Of a DNA stretch of 64,000 nt, positions 45,113 to 54,506 are shown piece by piece. The notes under the pieces were generated by a model. That model was given only the letters and a program-made list of their open reading frames with translations. It did no database searches and was not told the origin of the DNA. Position 1 is the first letter of the stretch; each line of letters starts with the position of its first letter. A program made the translations under genes and the position numbers. Source of the stretch: an uncultured Flammeovirgaceae bacterium (lineage in GTDB: Bacteria; Bacteroidota; Bacteroidia; Cytophagales; Cyclobacteriaceae); NCBI GenBank assembly GCA_937883755.1, contig CAKZYA010000006.1, forward strand, positions 1-64,000, read 5' to 3'.

Positions 45113-45859
45113 ATGAAATACCTGATCTTTATTCTTGCTATTGTAACCTTAGTCGCTTGCCGTTCCAATTCGTTTGAGAAAAGCCCGGTAGATAACCTGG
45201 TTAGGGATATGACCGATGTACCTGAATATTCTATCATTTTGTACGATATGGATCAGGAGGGAAATTTTTATCCCGAATACAAGCATCAGTATCGGATTAT
45301 TAAGGATACCAATGATGCTGATAGTATTCCTGAAGAAGAAATCACAGCTTGGTACACGGTGAGTGAAAACTTCTTCAATCAGCATATAGATAATATGGGA
45401 ATGGAGATTGTATCTAAGAGTCGGGATGGGGAGATTTCTAAAACCCCTGCGCCTCCCGGGTACAGTAATTATGTAGGAAATCCTCAGTACGGACAGTGGC
45501 AGCAGGGTGCGGGTGGTGAAACGTTCTGGTCATTTTACGGAAAGTATGCTTTGCTAAGCAGTTTATTTAACATGGCTGCTTTTCCGGTGCGTCGCTCTTA
45601 CTATGATGATTACCGGGGCTATCGCAGTAGTGGTCGGCCTTACTACGGGCCTACGGTAGATAATCGCCGTGCCTACGGTACCAACAGTCGCTACACTACT
45701 ACCACGAAGCCAAATACTACTTGGCGCACCCGCACCTCCAGTCGCGATTTTCGCAGTAGTAACCAACGGACTTCTCGAGCTAGTTCTCGCTACAGCGGTA
45801 GTAGCACAAGCAGTAGTTCCAGTTCCCGTTCCCGTAGTAGTGGTGGTTTTGGAAAATAG
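45113..45859 (+). CDS. Lipoprotein with Ser/Arg-rich low-complexity tail
   Basis: A 248-aa lipoprotein: signal peptide with lipobox LVAC (Cys16). The middle part (about 30-125) is a folded-looking region (YSIILYDMDQEGNFYPEYKHQYRII). A hydrophobic patch (about 143-160) precedes a tail rich in Tyr, Arg, Ser and Thr (165-248) ending SRSRSSGGFGK, likely disordered. No acidic surface-export signal follows the Cys. I do not recognise a family. Confidence 0.65.
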   Translation: MKYLIFILAIVTLVACRSNSFEKSPVDNLVRDMTDVPEYSIILYDMDQEGNFYPEYKHQYRIIKDTNDADSIPEEEITAWYTVSENFFNQHIDNMGMEIVSKSRDGEISKTPAPPGYSNYVGNPQYGQWQQGAGGETFWSFYGKYALLSSLFNMAAFPVRRSYYDDYRGYRSSGRPYYGPTVDNRRAYGTNSRYTTTTKPNTTWRTRTSSRDFRSSNQRTSRASSRYSGSSTSSSSSSRSRSSGGFGK

Positions 45860-45879
45860 AAGGCTTTTGTTAACTGATG

Positions 45880-47019
45880 TTACTTTCCTTTTGGGATAGA
45901 TAACTTAAATCGGCTACCCTTCTCAAGAGGAATGTAGTCAATAGTACCGCCAATAGCCTGAACACTTTTCTTAATGAGATAAAGACCTAAACCTGAACCT
46001 TGAGGTACATGTCCGTGAAAACGTTGGAACATATCAAACACTCTACCGTGGTACCGCTCTTTAATACCTAAGCCATTATCAGAAACTTGGAAGACGACGC
46101 GTTGCCCTTCTTCAAAGCACTCAATACTAACGTAGGGTTGATCTTCCTCAAGATCTTGATACTTGATAGCATTGGAGAGTAAATTCTCAACGATAGAGAT
46201 TATGTAGTTTCTCTTAGTGTAGAGAGGTTGAGTGTAATCGAGACTTTGGTAGATAGCAACCTTATTAGCTTTGTCGAGATAGCTAAACTTATTAATAGTG
46301 CCTTCTACCAATGCTTTCAAGTCTACATCGGTGCAAGGTTCTTCAGCTACTTGGGTTTTTCTAATTTCTAGTATATCGTTGGTAAGGCTGTAAAGTTGAT
46401 CGATTTGGTTTCTTACAATATCCATTGTTTCTCTAGCTCGCTCAACATCTCCTTCGCCCAAATCACGATCTACAAAATCTAGTAACCGTAAGGAAGAAGA
46501 AAGTGGACTACGAATATCGTGAGAAAGTTTGGCCGTAAATTTCTGTATCTCAGCATGGGCTTGCTCTAAACGTTCTTTAGTGACATACTGCTGGGTTCTA
46601 TCCTGGATTTGGGCTATAAAATAAAGTGGTTGGTGATCTTCATCCCGTGCTAATGAGACAGTAAGCAGTGCCCAGATAATATGACCGTTTTTGTGGTAGT
46701 AGCGTTTATGCAAACTGTAGGTTTCCATCTCTCCTGCCAGCAAGCGAGAAATTATATCTAGATCAGCTTTCAAGTCATCAGGGTGAGTAATGGTTTGAAA
46801 ATCAGTCTTAAGTAATTCTCTTTTGGTGTACCCCACCATCTGACACAAAGCCGGGTTAACTTTCAGCCACCTTCCTTCAGGGTCAAGTAGTGCCAACCCA
46901 ATAGCTGAGTGCTCCATTGCTAAGTGGAACATCTTATTTTGCTGAACCTGAGTATGCGCCTCGTCCGGATCTATGTACCTATTAGTACTGTGAGCTACAT
47001 ATAAGTTTGAATTGGGCAT
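45880..47019 (-). CDS. PAS-domain soluble histidine kinase
   Basis: A 379-aa cytoplasmic kinase without membrane segment. A PAS domain (about 28-145, PAS_3/S-box type, with a PAC motif around YYHKNGHIIWALLTVSLARDE), HisKA with His167 (AKLSHDIRSPLSSS) and HATPase with N box Asn283 (NLLSNAIKY), G1 SDNGLGI and G2 GSGLGLYL. All motifs are intact. No response regulator is adjacent. The likely signal is a small ligand or redox state at the PAS domain. The partner is unknown. Confidence 0.9.
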   Translation of the reverse strand: MPNSNLYVAHSTNRYIDPDEAHTQVQQNKMFHLAMEHSAIGLALLDPEGRWLKVNPALCQMVGYTKRELLKTDFQTITHPDDLKADLDIISRLLAGEMETYSLHKRYYHKNGHIIWALLTVSLARDEDHQPLYFIAQIQDRTQQYVTKERLEQAHAEIQKFTAKLSHDIRSPLSSSLRLLDFVDRDLGEGDVERARETMDIVRNQIDQLYSLTNDILEIRKTQVAEEPCTDVDLKALVEGTINKFSYLDKANKVAIYQSLDYTQPLYTKRNYIISIVENLLSNAIKYQDLEEDQPYVSIECFEEGQRVVFQVSDNGLGIKERYHGRVFDMFQRFHGHVPQGSGLGLYLIKKSVQAIGGTIDYIPLEKGSRFKLSIPKGK

Positions 47020-47759
47020 ATTTAGTTATAAAATTTATGCATTTTATGCAATTTCAAACCTAAGTATATTTTCCTCAATTTTCTAGTTATAAGTACGCCG
47101 TATAATAGGTAAGTAAGATTTACTGAATTTATTCAGGCGGGTAATCTGATATTCAGCGGCGAAAAGTGCCTTATTTATATAGCAAAAAATATGATTTTTG
47201 TATAAAAAATTGGTAATCAAATACTTATTATTAGCCCAATACGATTGAGAAGAATGTATTGGGTAACTCTGTACAAGTAAAAGACTATCCTTTCTGAAGT
47301 TGGTTTTTTTCTTATTTAGCCAAAAATAATAGACTTACTTGCAGGGACGATAGATTCGCTTGTAACTATGAGCTACTATTTCTCTTTACTCTAGTAATAC
47401 CATCTTGGATAGATTGGTAATTATACGTCCTTGTTTCATTAAAAGTATTGCTTTCGTTAGCTTTTCCTACCTTGTCATTAATTAGCTTCTGAAATGCTTT
47501 AAATAGCTTGGTTTTACCTATTCTTTTCGTGTGACATTAGTAGTGAGCTTTGGTCGAAATTACTTCTACTCGTTTCCTCCAATATCCTCAATTCAGGATA
47601 ACGGTCAGTATAATTGATGCGCTCAGTTGATGGGAAATAGATACTTTGAGTAATATAGGTGCGCTTTTTCATAGCTTCTCCAATTATTGCCAGACTTCTG
47701 ATAACGGAGAATGTAATAAGTTTAAATTCTTATATTTACTTCGCTCAACCTAATTTATT
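47020..47759. other. 740-bp AT-rich gap without genes
   Basis: Longest gene-free stretch of the window outside the repeat zone. I see no open frame of useful length, no strong hairpin, no T-run terminator and no copy of the interspersed palindromes. It holds the divergent promoters of the PAS kinase and the ThuA gene. Confidence 0.5.
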
Positions 47760-48740
47760 ATGGTATACAAAAATATCGTTGCGGTTACCCTGCTATTCTT
47801 CGGAAGTGCTCTAGTTGCTTTTGGACAAGCTCCCCTGAAGGTGCTAATAGTTGATGGTCAGAATAATCACGTTCAGTGGCCTAAGATTACCTACATGCTG
47901 AAGGAGTATATGGAAGAAACAAATATGTTCTCAGTAGATGTAGCCCGCTCGGCTTACACCTGGAAGGGAGAGGAGTACTTAGTTGAGTTTATAGTAGAAG
48001 GAGTTGGTGAGACTACTGCACTGGAGGAGCCTAAATCCGATCCTAATTTCGCCCCTGATTTTTCAGAATACGATGCAGTGATCTGTAACTTTGGTTGGAA
48101 CGCTGCGCCTTGGCCAGCCGAAACCCAGCAAGCCTTTGAAAAATATATGGAAGAAGGTGGTGGCTTAGTAGTTTTCCACGCGGCTGATAACTCCTTTCCC
48201 CGGTGGAAAGCTTACAATCGAATGATTGGCTTAGGTGGCTGGGGCAACCGTACCGAAAAAGATGGACCGTTAGTTTATTATAACGATGCCGGGGAATTAG
48301 TGCGGGATACTAGTCCGGGTAATGCTGGTGCCCATGGTCCTCAGAGTGAATACCAGATACAGATTAGAAAGCCAGATCACCCTATTACCCAGGGGATGCC
48401 CGAAGTTTGGATGCATACCCAAGACGAACTTTACAATAGCTTACGAGGACCTGCTGAAAACATGGAAGTGTTGGCTACGGCTTATGCGGCTCCGGAAAAC
48501 AAAGGAACCGGGCGGCACGAACCGGCTCTGATGACTCTGACCTACGGGAAAGGTCGCATTTTTCATAACATTATGGGGCATGCTGACTATTCGGTTTCTT
48601 GTGTGGGCTTTTTAACGACTATGCTACGAGGTGCTGAGTGGGTGGCTACCGGTCAAGTAACCCAGTCTATACCCGATAATTTTCCCACAGCTACTACTTC
48701 TAGTTCGGAGGAAATATTAACTGAAGGTCAAGGAAAATGA
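47760..48740 (+). CDS. ThuA domain secreted protein
   Basis: A 326-aa exported protein: signal peptide 1-22, then a ThuA (trehalose-utilisation-like, class I glutamine-amidotransferase fold) domain. Motifs: KVLIVDGQNNHVQWP, YDAVICNFGWNAAPWP, EEGGGLVVFHAADNSFP, TYGKGRIFHNIMGHADYS. ThuA-like proteins in Bacteroidota accompany sugar catabolism and may act on keto-disaccharides. An acidic-Ser tail closes it. It is followed by a small lipoprotein gene by 17 bp. Confidence 0.88.
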   Translation: MVYKNIVAVTLLFFGSALVAFGQAPLKVLIVDGQNNHVQWPKITYMLKEYMEETNMFSVDVARSAYTWKGEEYLVEFIVEGVGETTALEEPKSDPNFAPDFSEYDAVICNFGWNAAPWPAETQQAFEKYMEEGGGLVVFHAADNSFPRWKAYNRMIGLGGWGNRTEKDGPLVYYNDAGELVRDTSPGNAGAHGPQSEYQIQIRKPDHPITQGMPEVWMHTQDELYNSLRGPAENMEVLATAYAAPENKGTGRHEPALMTLTYGKGRIFHNIMGHADYSVSCVGFLTTMLRGAEWVATGQVTQSIPDNFPTATTSSSEEILTEGQGK

Positions 48741-48757
48741 TTTGAACAAGAGTTCTG

Positions 48758-49234
48758 ATGATGAAGAATGCTGTTTTAGTCTGCTTGTGCGCGCTTTTCC
48801 TGTCTTGTCAAGATGATGTAGACTGTTGTACCAATATTGATGTAGGGGTTGAGTTTACAGTAAAAAGTCAAGCTGGAGTTGATCTATTAGACCCAGCTAG
48901 CTCGGATGCTTTTTCCGAAGACGATATTTGGCTGTACTACTTAGTAGATGGCGAGACGAAACGGTACTACCAAAGTAACCTGGATGCTGCTCGGGGAATC
49001 ACTGTATATCAAAACAGTAATCAGCAGTCCTACGTAATTGATGTTTTTCCGAATACTGCCGAATCGGAAGAGTTTCCGGTAACATATATTCAGTGGAATG
49101 AAAATGATACGGATACACTCCGCTGTGAGTTTGAAAGAACCGGAAACTCAACAGTATGCACTCGAGTGTGGTTTAATGGCGAGCTAAAACGTGATCCTTC
49201 TATTGCCGAGAGAGTTTTTGAGGTAACTAAATAG
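48758..49234 (+). CDS. Small lipoprotein, probably surface-exposed
   Basis: A 158-aa lipoprotein with a lipobox ending LSC (Cys17) followed by QDDVD, the acidic export signal that sends Bacteroidota lipoproteins to the cell surface. The mature part is beta-rich and has conserved-looking Cys pairs (DCCTN; LRCEFE ... TVCTRV). No family recognised. It lies 17 bp after the ThuA gene and is probably cotranscribed. Confidence 0.65.
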   Translation: MMKNAVLVCLCALFLSCQDDVDCCTNIDVGVEFTVKSQAGVDLLDPASSDAFSEDDIWLYYLVDGETKRYYQSNLDAARGITVYQNSNQQSYVIDVFPNTAESEEFPVTYIQWNENDTDTLRCEFERTGNSTVCTRVWFNGELKRDPSIAERVFEVTK

Positions 49235-49244
49235 CCATATTTAT

Positions 49245-50045
49245 TTACCCAATCATTGGAAAAACCCTTCTGACTTCTTCTTCATCAGGCTGATGCCCAT
49301 ACTCACAAAGTTCAAAGGCTTCAGCCTGTTTTACCCGAGTAGCATATTCTGCTCCGTACCACTTTTCTAATGATTGCCGGGTTTTCTCATCCGGAGTACA
49401 GAGCCATTGCTGTTTCAGCCAATTTAGACGATCTTCCTCAGTTTCTGGCACTTGATCAGACTTACTATCAATCCAGGGTAACCACTCGTAAAATTGCGAA
49501 GTGTGGGCGTGTAAAGCCCGAATTTTGGTCTCGTAAGTTTCGCTAATATCTATCGCTACATCGGGTGAGAAGGGATAAGGTTTCTGGAAGTGATCAGCGA
49601 AGTAAAAGAATGTTGGATTATGCCGTAATGGCGGGGCATCAGAGACGAGGTTAGGAACCATTACCAGGTAAGCCGCATCCTGCACCAATATACTGGTGTA
49701 ACGATGGTCGGGATGATAGTCATTAGGACGATGAGTAACCACAACATCGGCCTGCCAACCCCGAATCTTGCGGATAATTTCGTTTCGGTTGGCTACGTTG
49801 GGTTCCAGTTGTCCGTCATCGTTGTCAAGCACTTCGTAAGTAGCGCCCAAAATTTGGGCTGCCGCTTGTGTCTCTGCTCGGCGACGATCAACCAAAGCTT
49901 GACCACTCAACTCATGATGACCCGCATTGCCATTAGTTACCGAAATAAATTTTACCTGATGACCCATCTTAGCAAATAATGCTGCCGTGCCCCCTCCGTA
50001 CACTTCACAATCATCAGGGTGTGCTCCGATAAATAATATCTTCAT
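49245..50045 (-). CDS. PIG-L/LmbE-family deacetylase
   Basis: Zinc-dependent N-acetylglucosaminyl deacetylase fold, 266 aa. Motif AHPDD near the N terminus (IGAHPDDCEVYGGGT) and HPDH (DYHPDHRYTS) supply the metal site. No signal peptide, so cytoplasmic. Substrates in this family include GlcNAc-PI, mycothiol and bacillithiol precursors. A BshB1-type role is possible, but the sequence is not distinctive. It lies 2 bp downstream of the permease gene and is cotranscribed. Confidence 0.9.
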   Translation of the reverse strand: MKILFIGAHPDDCEVYGGGTAALFAKMGHQVKFISVTNGNAGHHELSGQALVDRRRAETQAAAQILGATYEVLDNDDGQLEPNVANRNEIIRKIRGWQADVVVTHRPNDYHPDHRYTSILVQDAAYLVMVPNLVSDAPPLRHNPTFFYFADHFQKPYPFSPDVAIDISETYETKIRALHAHTSQFYEWLPWIDSKSDQVPETEEDRLNWLKQQWLCTPDEKTRQSLEKWYGAEYATRVKQAEAFELCEYGHQPDEEEVRRVFPMIG

Positions 50046-50047
50046 AG

Positions 50048-51391
50048 TTAAGCACCAGTTTTAGCGTGAACTACTTCTGATTTATCAACAAAGAAATGAA
50101 AATAAGCGTAAGCGATGGCCATAATCCCAAAGTAAATCAGAGCGATTAAGAGATTATAAACAGTCATAGCGACTAAGGCAACCGTAGCAATTACCAGCGC
50201 GATAGCCGGAAAGACTGGATACAAAGGCACCCGAAACGGACGTTCCAGGGTTGGTTCATTTTTCCGTAGTGCAAATAAGCTAATCATAGAAATAATGTAC
50301 AACGAGATAGCCCCGAAGCAAGCAATGGTAATAATTTCGCCTGTTTTCCCGGTTAGTAAGGCAATGATACCTACGCCCATATTGACTACTAGGGCGTAAG
50401 CAGGTGTTTTGAACCGAGGGTGAACCTTACCTAGTTGAGATGAAACGTAGCACATTCGCCCAAACTCAAAGGTAGCTCGTCCGGCAGCCAGAATAATTCC
50501 GTGGAAAGAAGCAATCAACCCTAGCAAGCCTACGGTAATCAGTAAGTGATACAGAAAATTGTTATCACCTACTACATATGATAAAGCCAGTGGTAACGGT
50601 GAATCAGAGGGCTCGCTGCTGCCAGGAGGGTACACAACCGACTCCCAACCGTTTACACCTACTGATGATAAAAAGGTTAAAATACAGAGCATTACCAATG
50701 TGAAGATGGCCGAGCCAAACCCTAGTAATACGTTACGTTGTGGATTCACAGTTTCCTCCGCCAAATTGGCAACCCCCTCAATGGCTAAAAAGAACCAGAT
50801 AGCAAACGGAATAGCTGCGAAAGCCCCCGAGATCCCCTGTGGGAATGCGTTAATAGCCAAGTTTTTCACTTCAAAATGAGGAAGAGTCACTCCAGCAAAA
50901 ATTAATAGCTCGATGACGGCCAGTATCGTGATAACTAACTCAAAGGTCGTCGCTAACCGTACTCCCAGCACATTCAACAGAGTGAAGAAAAAATAAGCCG
51001 CTATAGCAATGCCCAGTGTGGGTACCCCCGGGAAATAAAGGTTGAAATAAGCTCCGATTGCGGCGGCAATGGCCGGAGGAGCAAATACGAATTCCACAAT
51101 TTGCGCCATACCACCGATGAAACCCATCCGCTTACCCAGTGCTCGGTCGGCATAATCAAACGCCCCACCTGCCTTAGGAATGGCACAAGCCAACTCGGTA
51201 TAACTAAAGGTGAAGGTTACGTACATCAGCATGATAAATCCGGTAGCAATTGCTAGGCCCAAAGTGCCACCCTCAGCTAATCCTAGATTCCAGCCGAAGT
51301 ACATCCCTGAAATGACCAGTCCCACGCCCATTCCCCACAGCAACCAAGGGCCTAGTGTCATTTTTAAACCTTCTTCTTGCGTGTTTGCCAT
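50048..51391 (-). CDS. APC-family permease, ethanolamine-permease-like
   Basis: A 447-aa amino-acid/polyamine/organocation transporter with 12 membrane segments. The N-terminal GPWLLWGMGVGLVISGMYFGWNLGLAEGG and later AIPKAGGAFDYADRALG resemble ethanolamine permeases (Eat type). It forms an operon with the PIG-L gene (2 bp gap), which could act on an amine-containing substrate after uptake; this link is inference. No ethanolamine ammonia-lyase genes are present. Confidence 0.85.
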   Translation of the reverse strand: MANTQEEGLKMTLGPWLLWGMGVGLVISGMYFGWNLGLAEGGTLGLAIATGFIMLMYVTFTFSYTELACAIPKAGGAFDYADRALGKRMGFIGGMAQIVEFVFAPPAIAAAIGAYFNLYFPGVPTLGIAIAAYFFFTLLNVLGVRLATTFELVITILAVIELLIFAGVTLPHFEVKNLAINAFPQGISGAFAAIPFAIWFFLAIEGVANLAEETVNPQRNVLLGFGSAIFTLVMLCILTFLSSVGVNGWESVVYPPGSSEPSDSPLPLALSYVVGDNNFLYHLLITVGLLGLIASFHGIILAAGRATFEFGRMCYVSSQLGKVHPRFKTPAYALVVNMGVGIIALLTGKTGEIITIACFGAISLYIISMISLFALRKNEPTLERPFRVPLYPVFPAIALVIATVALVAMTVYNLLIALIYFGIMAIAYAYFHFFVDKSEVVHAKTGA

Positions 51392-51417
51392 AACTTTTAT
51401 AATTGTGTTTGGGTGCT

Positions 51418-51482
51418 CAAGTTTTCATGTGTTCAGGGCTGGAGGTGACTACCAATGTTAGGTACATGAACACGTGAACACT
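51418..51482. repeat. Imperfect inverted repeat of GTGTTC / GAACAC words
   Basis: The left part (about 51418-51436, with TTTTCATGTGTTC) and right part (about 51463-51482, with CATGAACACGTGAACAC) form an imperfect inverted pair. It resembles the element at 4403-4450 and occupies the gap between the MOSC and permease genes. Confidence 0.4.
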
Positions 51483-51969
51483 ATATTGCTTTAACTTCAT
51501 CTCCCACTTGAATAACTCCTTCTTTTATAATTCTTGCCGTGATGCCTCCGTGCCCTCGCATAGCATTGTAGCCACCGGGGCCTAAGTTTTGTTCCATACG
51601 AGAGCAGGGGTGGCATAATCCGCTTATTTCCATTACAGCTTCGCCAATCTGAAACTGTTTATCCTTCAGGGCTAACAAGTTGATTCCTTTCACTACAATG
51701 TTGCGGCGAAGCAAACTCGGGTCAATTTCCTCTTGGTGTAGCATAGAAGCAGCCGCCTGTATATGTTCAGCACTGATTAAAGTTACCTGTCGCTTGCTTT
51801 GGGCTTTACCTGAAAAATGATCGCCTTTCAAACCAACTCCTGCTTGCGCCAGCACTGTATCAACTGGCTGAAGTGGGGCACGTCGCTCAGTACGTATACC
51901 AATCCAGGTGACAGTACCCACTTGAGGTAGCGTATCCAGTAGCGATTTCATCAGCGATTCTTTGTCCAT
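51481..51969 (-). CDS. MOSC domain protein
   Basis: A 162-aa stand-alone MOSC protein. Its key residues are a Cys in SGLCHPCSRMEQ, of the type that binds molybdenum cofactor sulfur, and the phrase GYNAMRGHGGITARI. MOSC domains deliver sulfur for cofactor sulfuration or act with mARC-type reductases. It lies 90 bp upstream of the permease gene. Its client enzyme is not in this window. Confidence 0.9.
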   Translation of the reverse strand: MDKESLMKSLLDTLPQVGTVTWIGIRTERRAPLQPVDTVLAQAGVGLKGDHFSGKAQSKRQVTLISAEHIQAAASMLHQEEIDPSLLRRNIVVKGINLLALKDKQFQIGEAVMEISGLCHPCSRMEQNLGPGGYNAMRGHGGITARIIKEGVIQVGDEVKAI

Positions 51970-52121
51970 AATAGCGAACTTAGGTTTATCGGAATTATGT
52001 GCAGTTATTTAAGGTTTAGATGGCGGCAATACCATGCTTCAAATAAACCTACTAAGTTTTGATCAAACTTACACATTCTGGCGAGAATAGACTATATCTA
52101 GTGAGGGCACGTTCTAAGATC

Positions 52122-52835
52122 ATGCTTAGGCTACCAATCATCATGCTGGTCGTTAGCTGTTTGCTAAGTCTGACTGGATATGCTCAAAAATATAGCACCG
52201 CCGCTGGGTTGCGGGTAGATGGAGATTTACTCGGCATTACGGTGAAGCAACGAGTATTTCGCACCATTGCCTTAGAGGGAATGCTGACGGGCAACGATAC
52301 TGAAATGCGCGGAACGCTGCTGTTAGAGAATCACTACCCGATAATGGGTAAAGGGCTGAATTTTTACATAGGTGGGGGAGGACATGTAGGCGGTATAGAT
52401 GATCTGGGAGCCGTGGCGGGAGTAGATGCCATTATGGGTGCTGAACTAAAGATTCCATTGCTACGACTATTGGTTTCCGCTGACGTAAAGCCGGCGTATA
52501 ATTTCGTTTACGAACAGCAGCGACTGGAATATTCCACTGCTGTTTCGGTACGCTATGTGCTAGGTAAGGAAGGAAAAAGTCAGCGTAAAAAAGCCCGTAT
52601 ACGTCGACAGCAAAAGCGGGAGCGACTGAAAACCAAGTCGGCTAAAATAAAAGAGCGGGAAAAACAGAAGCGTGAGAAGTTTAAGGAGCAGGAGAAAACC
52701 AAACGAACGAAATACAAAGAGAAAACGAAACGGCTAAAGGAGAAAAACAAAGCCAAGCGTAAAAAGCAAAAGGAGAAAGAAGAAAAGACCTTCCGCGACT
52801 GGAAGGTATTCCAGATTTTCAAAAGCGAAAAGTAA
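52122..52835 (+). CDS. Secreted protein with a highly charged C-terminal tail
   Basis: About 237 aa. The start at 52122-52124 gives a signal peptide (MLRLPIIMLVVSCLLSLTGYAQ); the open frame begins 21 codons earlier without a signal. The mature N-terminal half (about 22-155) is beta-rich and Gly-rich like a small outer-membrane barrel (GLRVDGDLLGITVKQRVF, GLNFYIGGGGHVGGIDDLG). The last 80 residues are almost only Lys, Arg, Glu and Gln (KREKFKEQEKTKRTKYKEK), a very long basic helix. That combination is odd, and the tail might bind nucleic acid, LPS or peptidoglycan. Confidence 0.65.
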   Translation: MLRLPIIMLVVSCLLSLTGYAQKYSTAAGLRVDGDLLGITVKQRVFRTIALEGMLTGNDTEMRGTLLLENHYPIMGKGLNFYIGGGGHVGGIDDLGAVAGVDAIMGAELKIPLLRLLVSADVKPAYNFVYEQQRLEYSTAVSVRYVLGKEGKSQRKKARIRRQQKRERLKTKSAKIKEREKQKREKFKEQEKTKRTKYKEKTKRLKEKNKAKRKKQKEKEEKTFRDWKVFQIFKSEK

Positions 52836-52920
52836 CCTTTTGAGTATAGTTAGGTTTCATTCTCGTTAAACGGCGATCTTTTTGTAAATTCGCTTTTCAA
52901 ACAACGTAACACACCTAGCT

Positions 52921-54348
52921 ATGTCAAACACCTACCTTATCTCCCTATTCAGCTTCATGTTTACTTTATTCACTACAGTAGCATTTGCTCAAGATGGGCA
53001 AGCACTTTACGTACAGTACTGTGCCTCTTGTCACGGTGAGGATTTGAAGGGCGGAAATGGTCCTAGCTTTTTAGATGGCGAATGGAAACATGGCTCAGGA
53101 CGAGGTCAGATTACCCGTAATATTAAGTTTGGGATTGCTCAGGTAGGGATGCCGGCTTACGAAAAGGTACTGAGCGATGATCAAGTAAATAGTATTGTAG
53201 GATACGTACTGGAAGCTGAAAAGAGCGCAATAGCTAGCAATAACAACATTCCTACTCAGTTGCAGACCTTAGAGTATAATGTAGATGTTGAGGTGTTTGC
53301 TGAAGGATTAGAAATTCCCTGGGCGGTAGCCTTTGCTGGTGATAACCAAGTACTGGTGACTGAGCGACCGGGTCAACTACGAGTAATTGATAACGGCGAA
53401 CTACAAGCTCCGGTACAAGGTACGCCGGAAGTATTGCACGAAGGGCAGGGTGGGTTACTAGATGTAGCCGTTGATCCTGAATACAATCAAAACGGCTGGG
53501 TATATCTATCGTTCAGCCATGCGCTAGATGATGGTTCGGATAAGCCAGGGGCGATGACCAAAATTGTGCGAGGCAAAATTGAAAATAACCAGTGGACTAA
53601 TGAAGAAGTAGTCTTCGAGGCTCCTCACGAGCTATATCGCACTACCCGCCACCACTACGGCGACCGTATTGTGTTTGACTCAGAAGGGCATCTTTACTTC
53701 AGCATTGGCGACCGGGGCGCACAAGACCAAGCCCAGGATATTACTCGCCCCAACGGCAAAGTACACCGCGTGAACCGCGACGGCAGTATTCCCGAAGACA
53801 ATCCGTTTGTGAGCGAGACGAACGCCATTCCTTCTATCTTCAGCTATGGTAACCGCAACCCTCAGGGCCTAGCAGTACACCCCCAAACCGGTGAAATATG
53901 GGAAACCGAGCACGGGCCCATGGGAGGCGATGAGGTGAATATTATTCAAAAGGGTAATAACTACGGCTGGCCGGTCATTACCTACGGACGCAACTACAAT
54001 GGCACCCCCATTACCGACATTACCCGTAAGGAAGGAATGGAGCAACCTATCATCTACTGGAAACCCTCCATCGCGGTTTGCGGCATGGAGTTCTACCAGG
54101 GTAATGAGTTTCCGAAATGGGAGAACAAACTGTTAGTAGGCGCACTAGCTTACGAAGAAGTACGGCTGCTCACCATTGTAGATGATCGCGTAATGCACGA
54201 CGAAGTAATCATGAAAAACGTAGGGCGTGTTCGCGATGTAGCCCCTGGACCCGACGGTGCCGTCTACGTAGTGATGAACGACCCCCACGTAGTACTCAAA
54301 CTCACCGCTAGCGAAGAACAAGCGACAGTGGATGTGGGGGAAGAGTAA
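52921..54348 (+). CDS. PQQ-dependent sugar dehydrogenase with N-terminal cytochrome c
   Basis: A 475-aa exported enzyme: signal peptide 1-23, a class I cytochrome domain (about 25-105) with C34-A-S-C37-H38 and a Met in QVGMPAYEKVL, then a six-blade beta-propeller of the soluble aldose/glucose dehydrogenase type (about 115-460). Typical phrases are LEIPWAVAFAG, HEGQGGLLDVAVDPEY, HHYGDRIVFDSEGHLYFSIGDRG, SYGNRNPQGLAVHP and EHGPMGGDEVN, the last carrying cofactor and calcium residues. It oxidises aldoses in the periplasm and passes electrons to its own heme. No PQQ biosynthesis genes are nearby. Confidence 0.92.
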   Translation: MSNTYLISLFSFMFTLFTTVAFAQDGQALYVQYCASCHGEDLKGGNGPSFLDGEWKHGSGRGQITRNIKFGIAQVGMPAYEKVLSDDQVNSIVGYVLEAEKSAIASNNNIPTQLQTLEYNVDVEVFAEGLEIPWAVAFAGDNQVLVTERPGQLRVIDNGELQAPVQGTPEVLHEGQGGLLDVAVDPEYNQNGWVYLSFSHALDDGSDKPGAMTKIVRGKIENNQWTNEEVVFEAPHELYRTTRHHYGDRIVFDSEGHLYFSIGDRGAQDQAQDITRPNGKVHRVNRDGSIPEDNPFVSETNAIPSIFSYGNRNPQGLAVHPQTGEIWETEHGPMGGDEVNIIQKGNNYGWPVITYGRNYNGTPITDITRKEGMEQPIIYWKPSIAVCGMEFYQGNEFPKWENKLLVGALAYEEVRLLTIVDDRVMHDEVIMKNVGRVRDVAPGPDGAVYVVMNDPHVVLKLTASEEQATVDVGEE

Positions 54349-54506
54349 AGGTCAAAACGGATAAAGTACGATCTGTTTCAGAGAGAGTATAATCTAAACT
54401 GCACCGCTACGCTTTTAGTTTGCCGGATTAAGAACTGAACAAGTTGCCCTGGAGGGAGGTTACAATTACGCTGTCATTTGTAACACTTCTTACAACTCCA
54501 ATTCCG

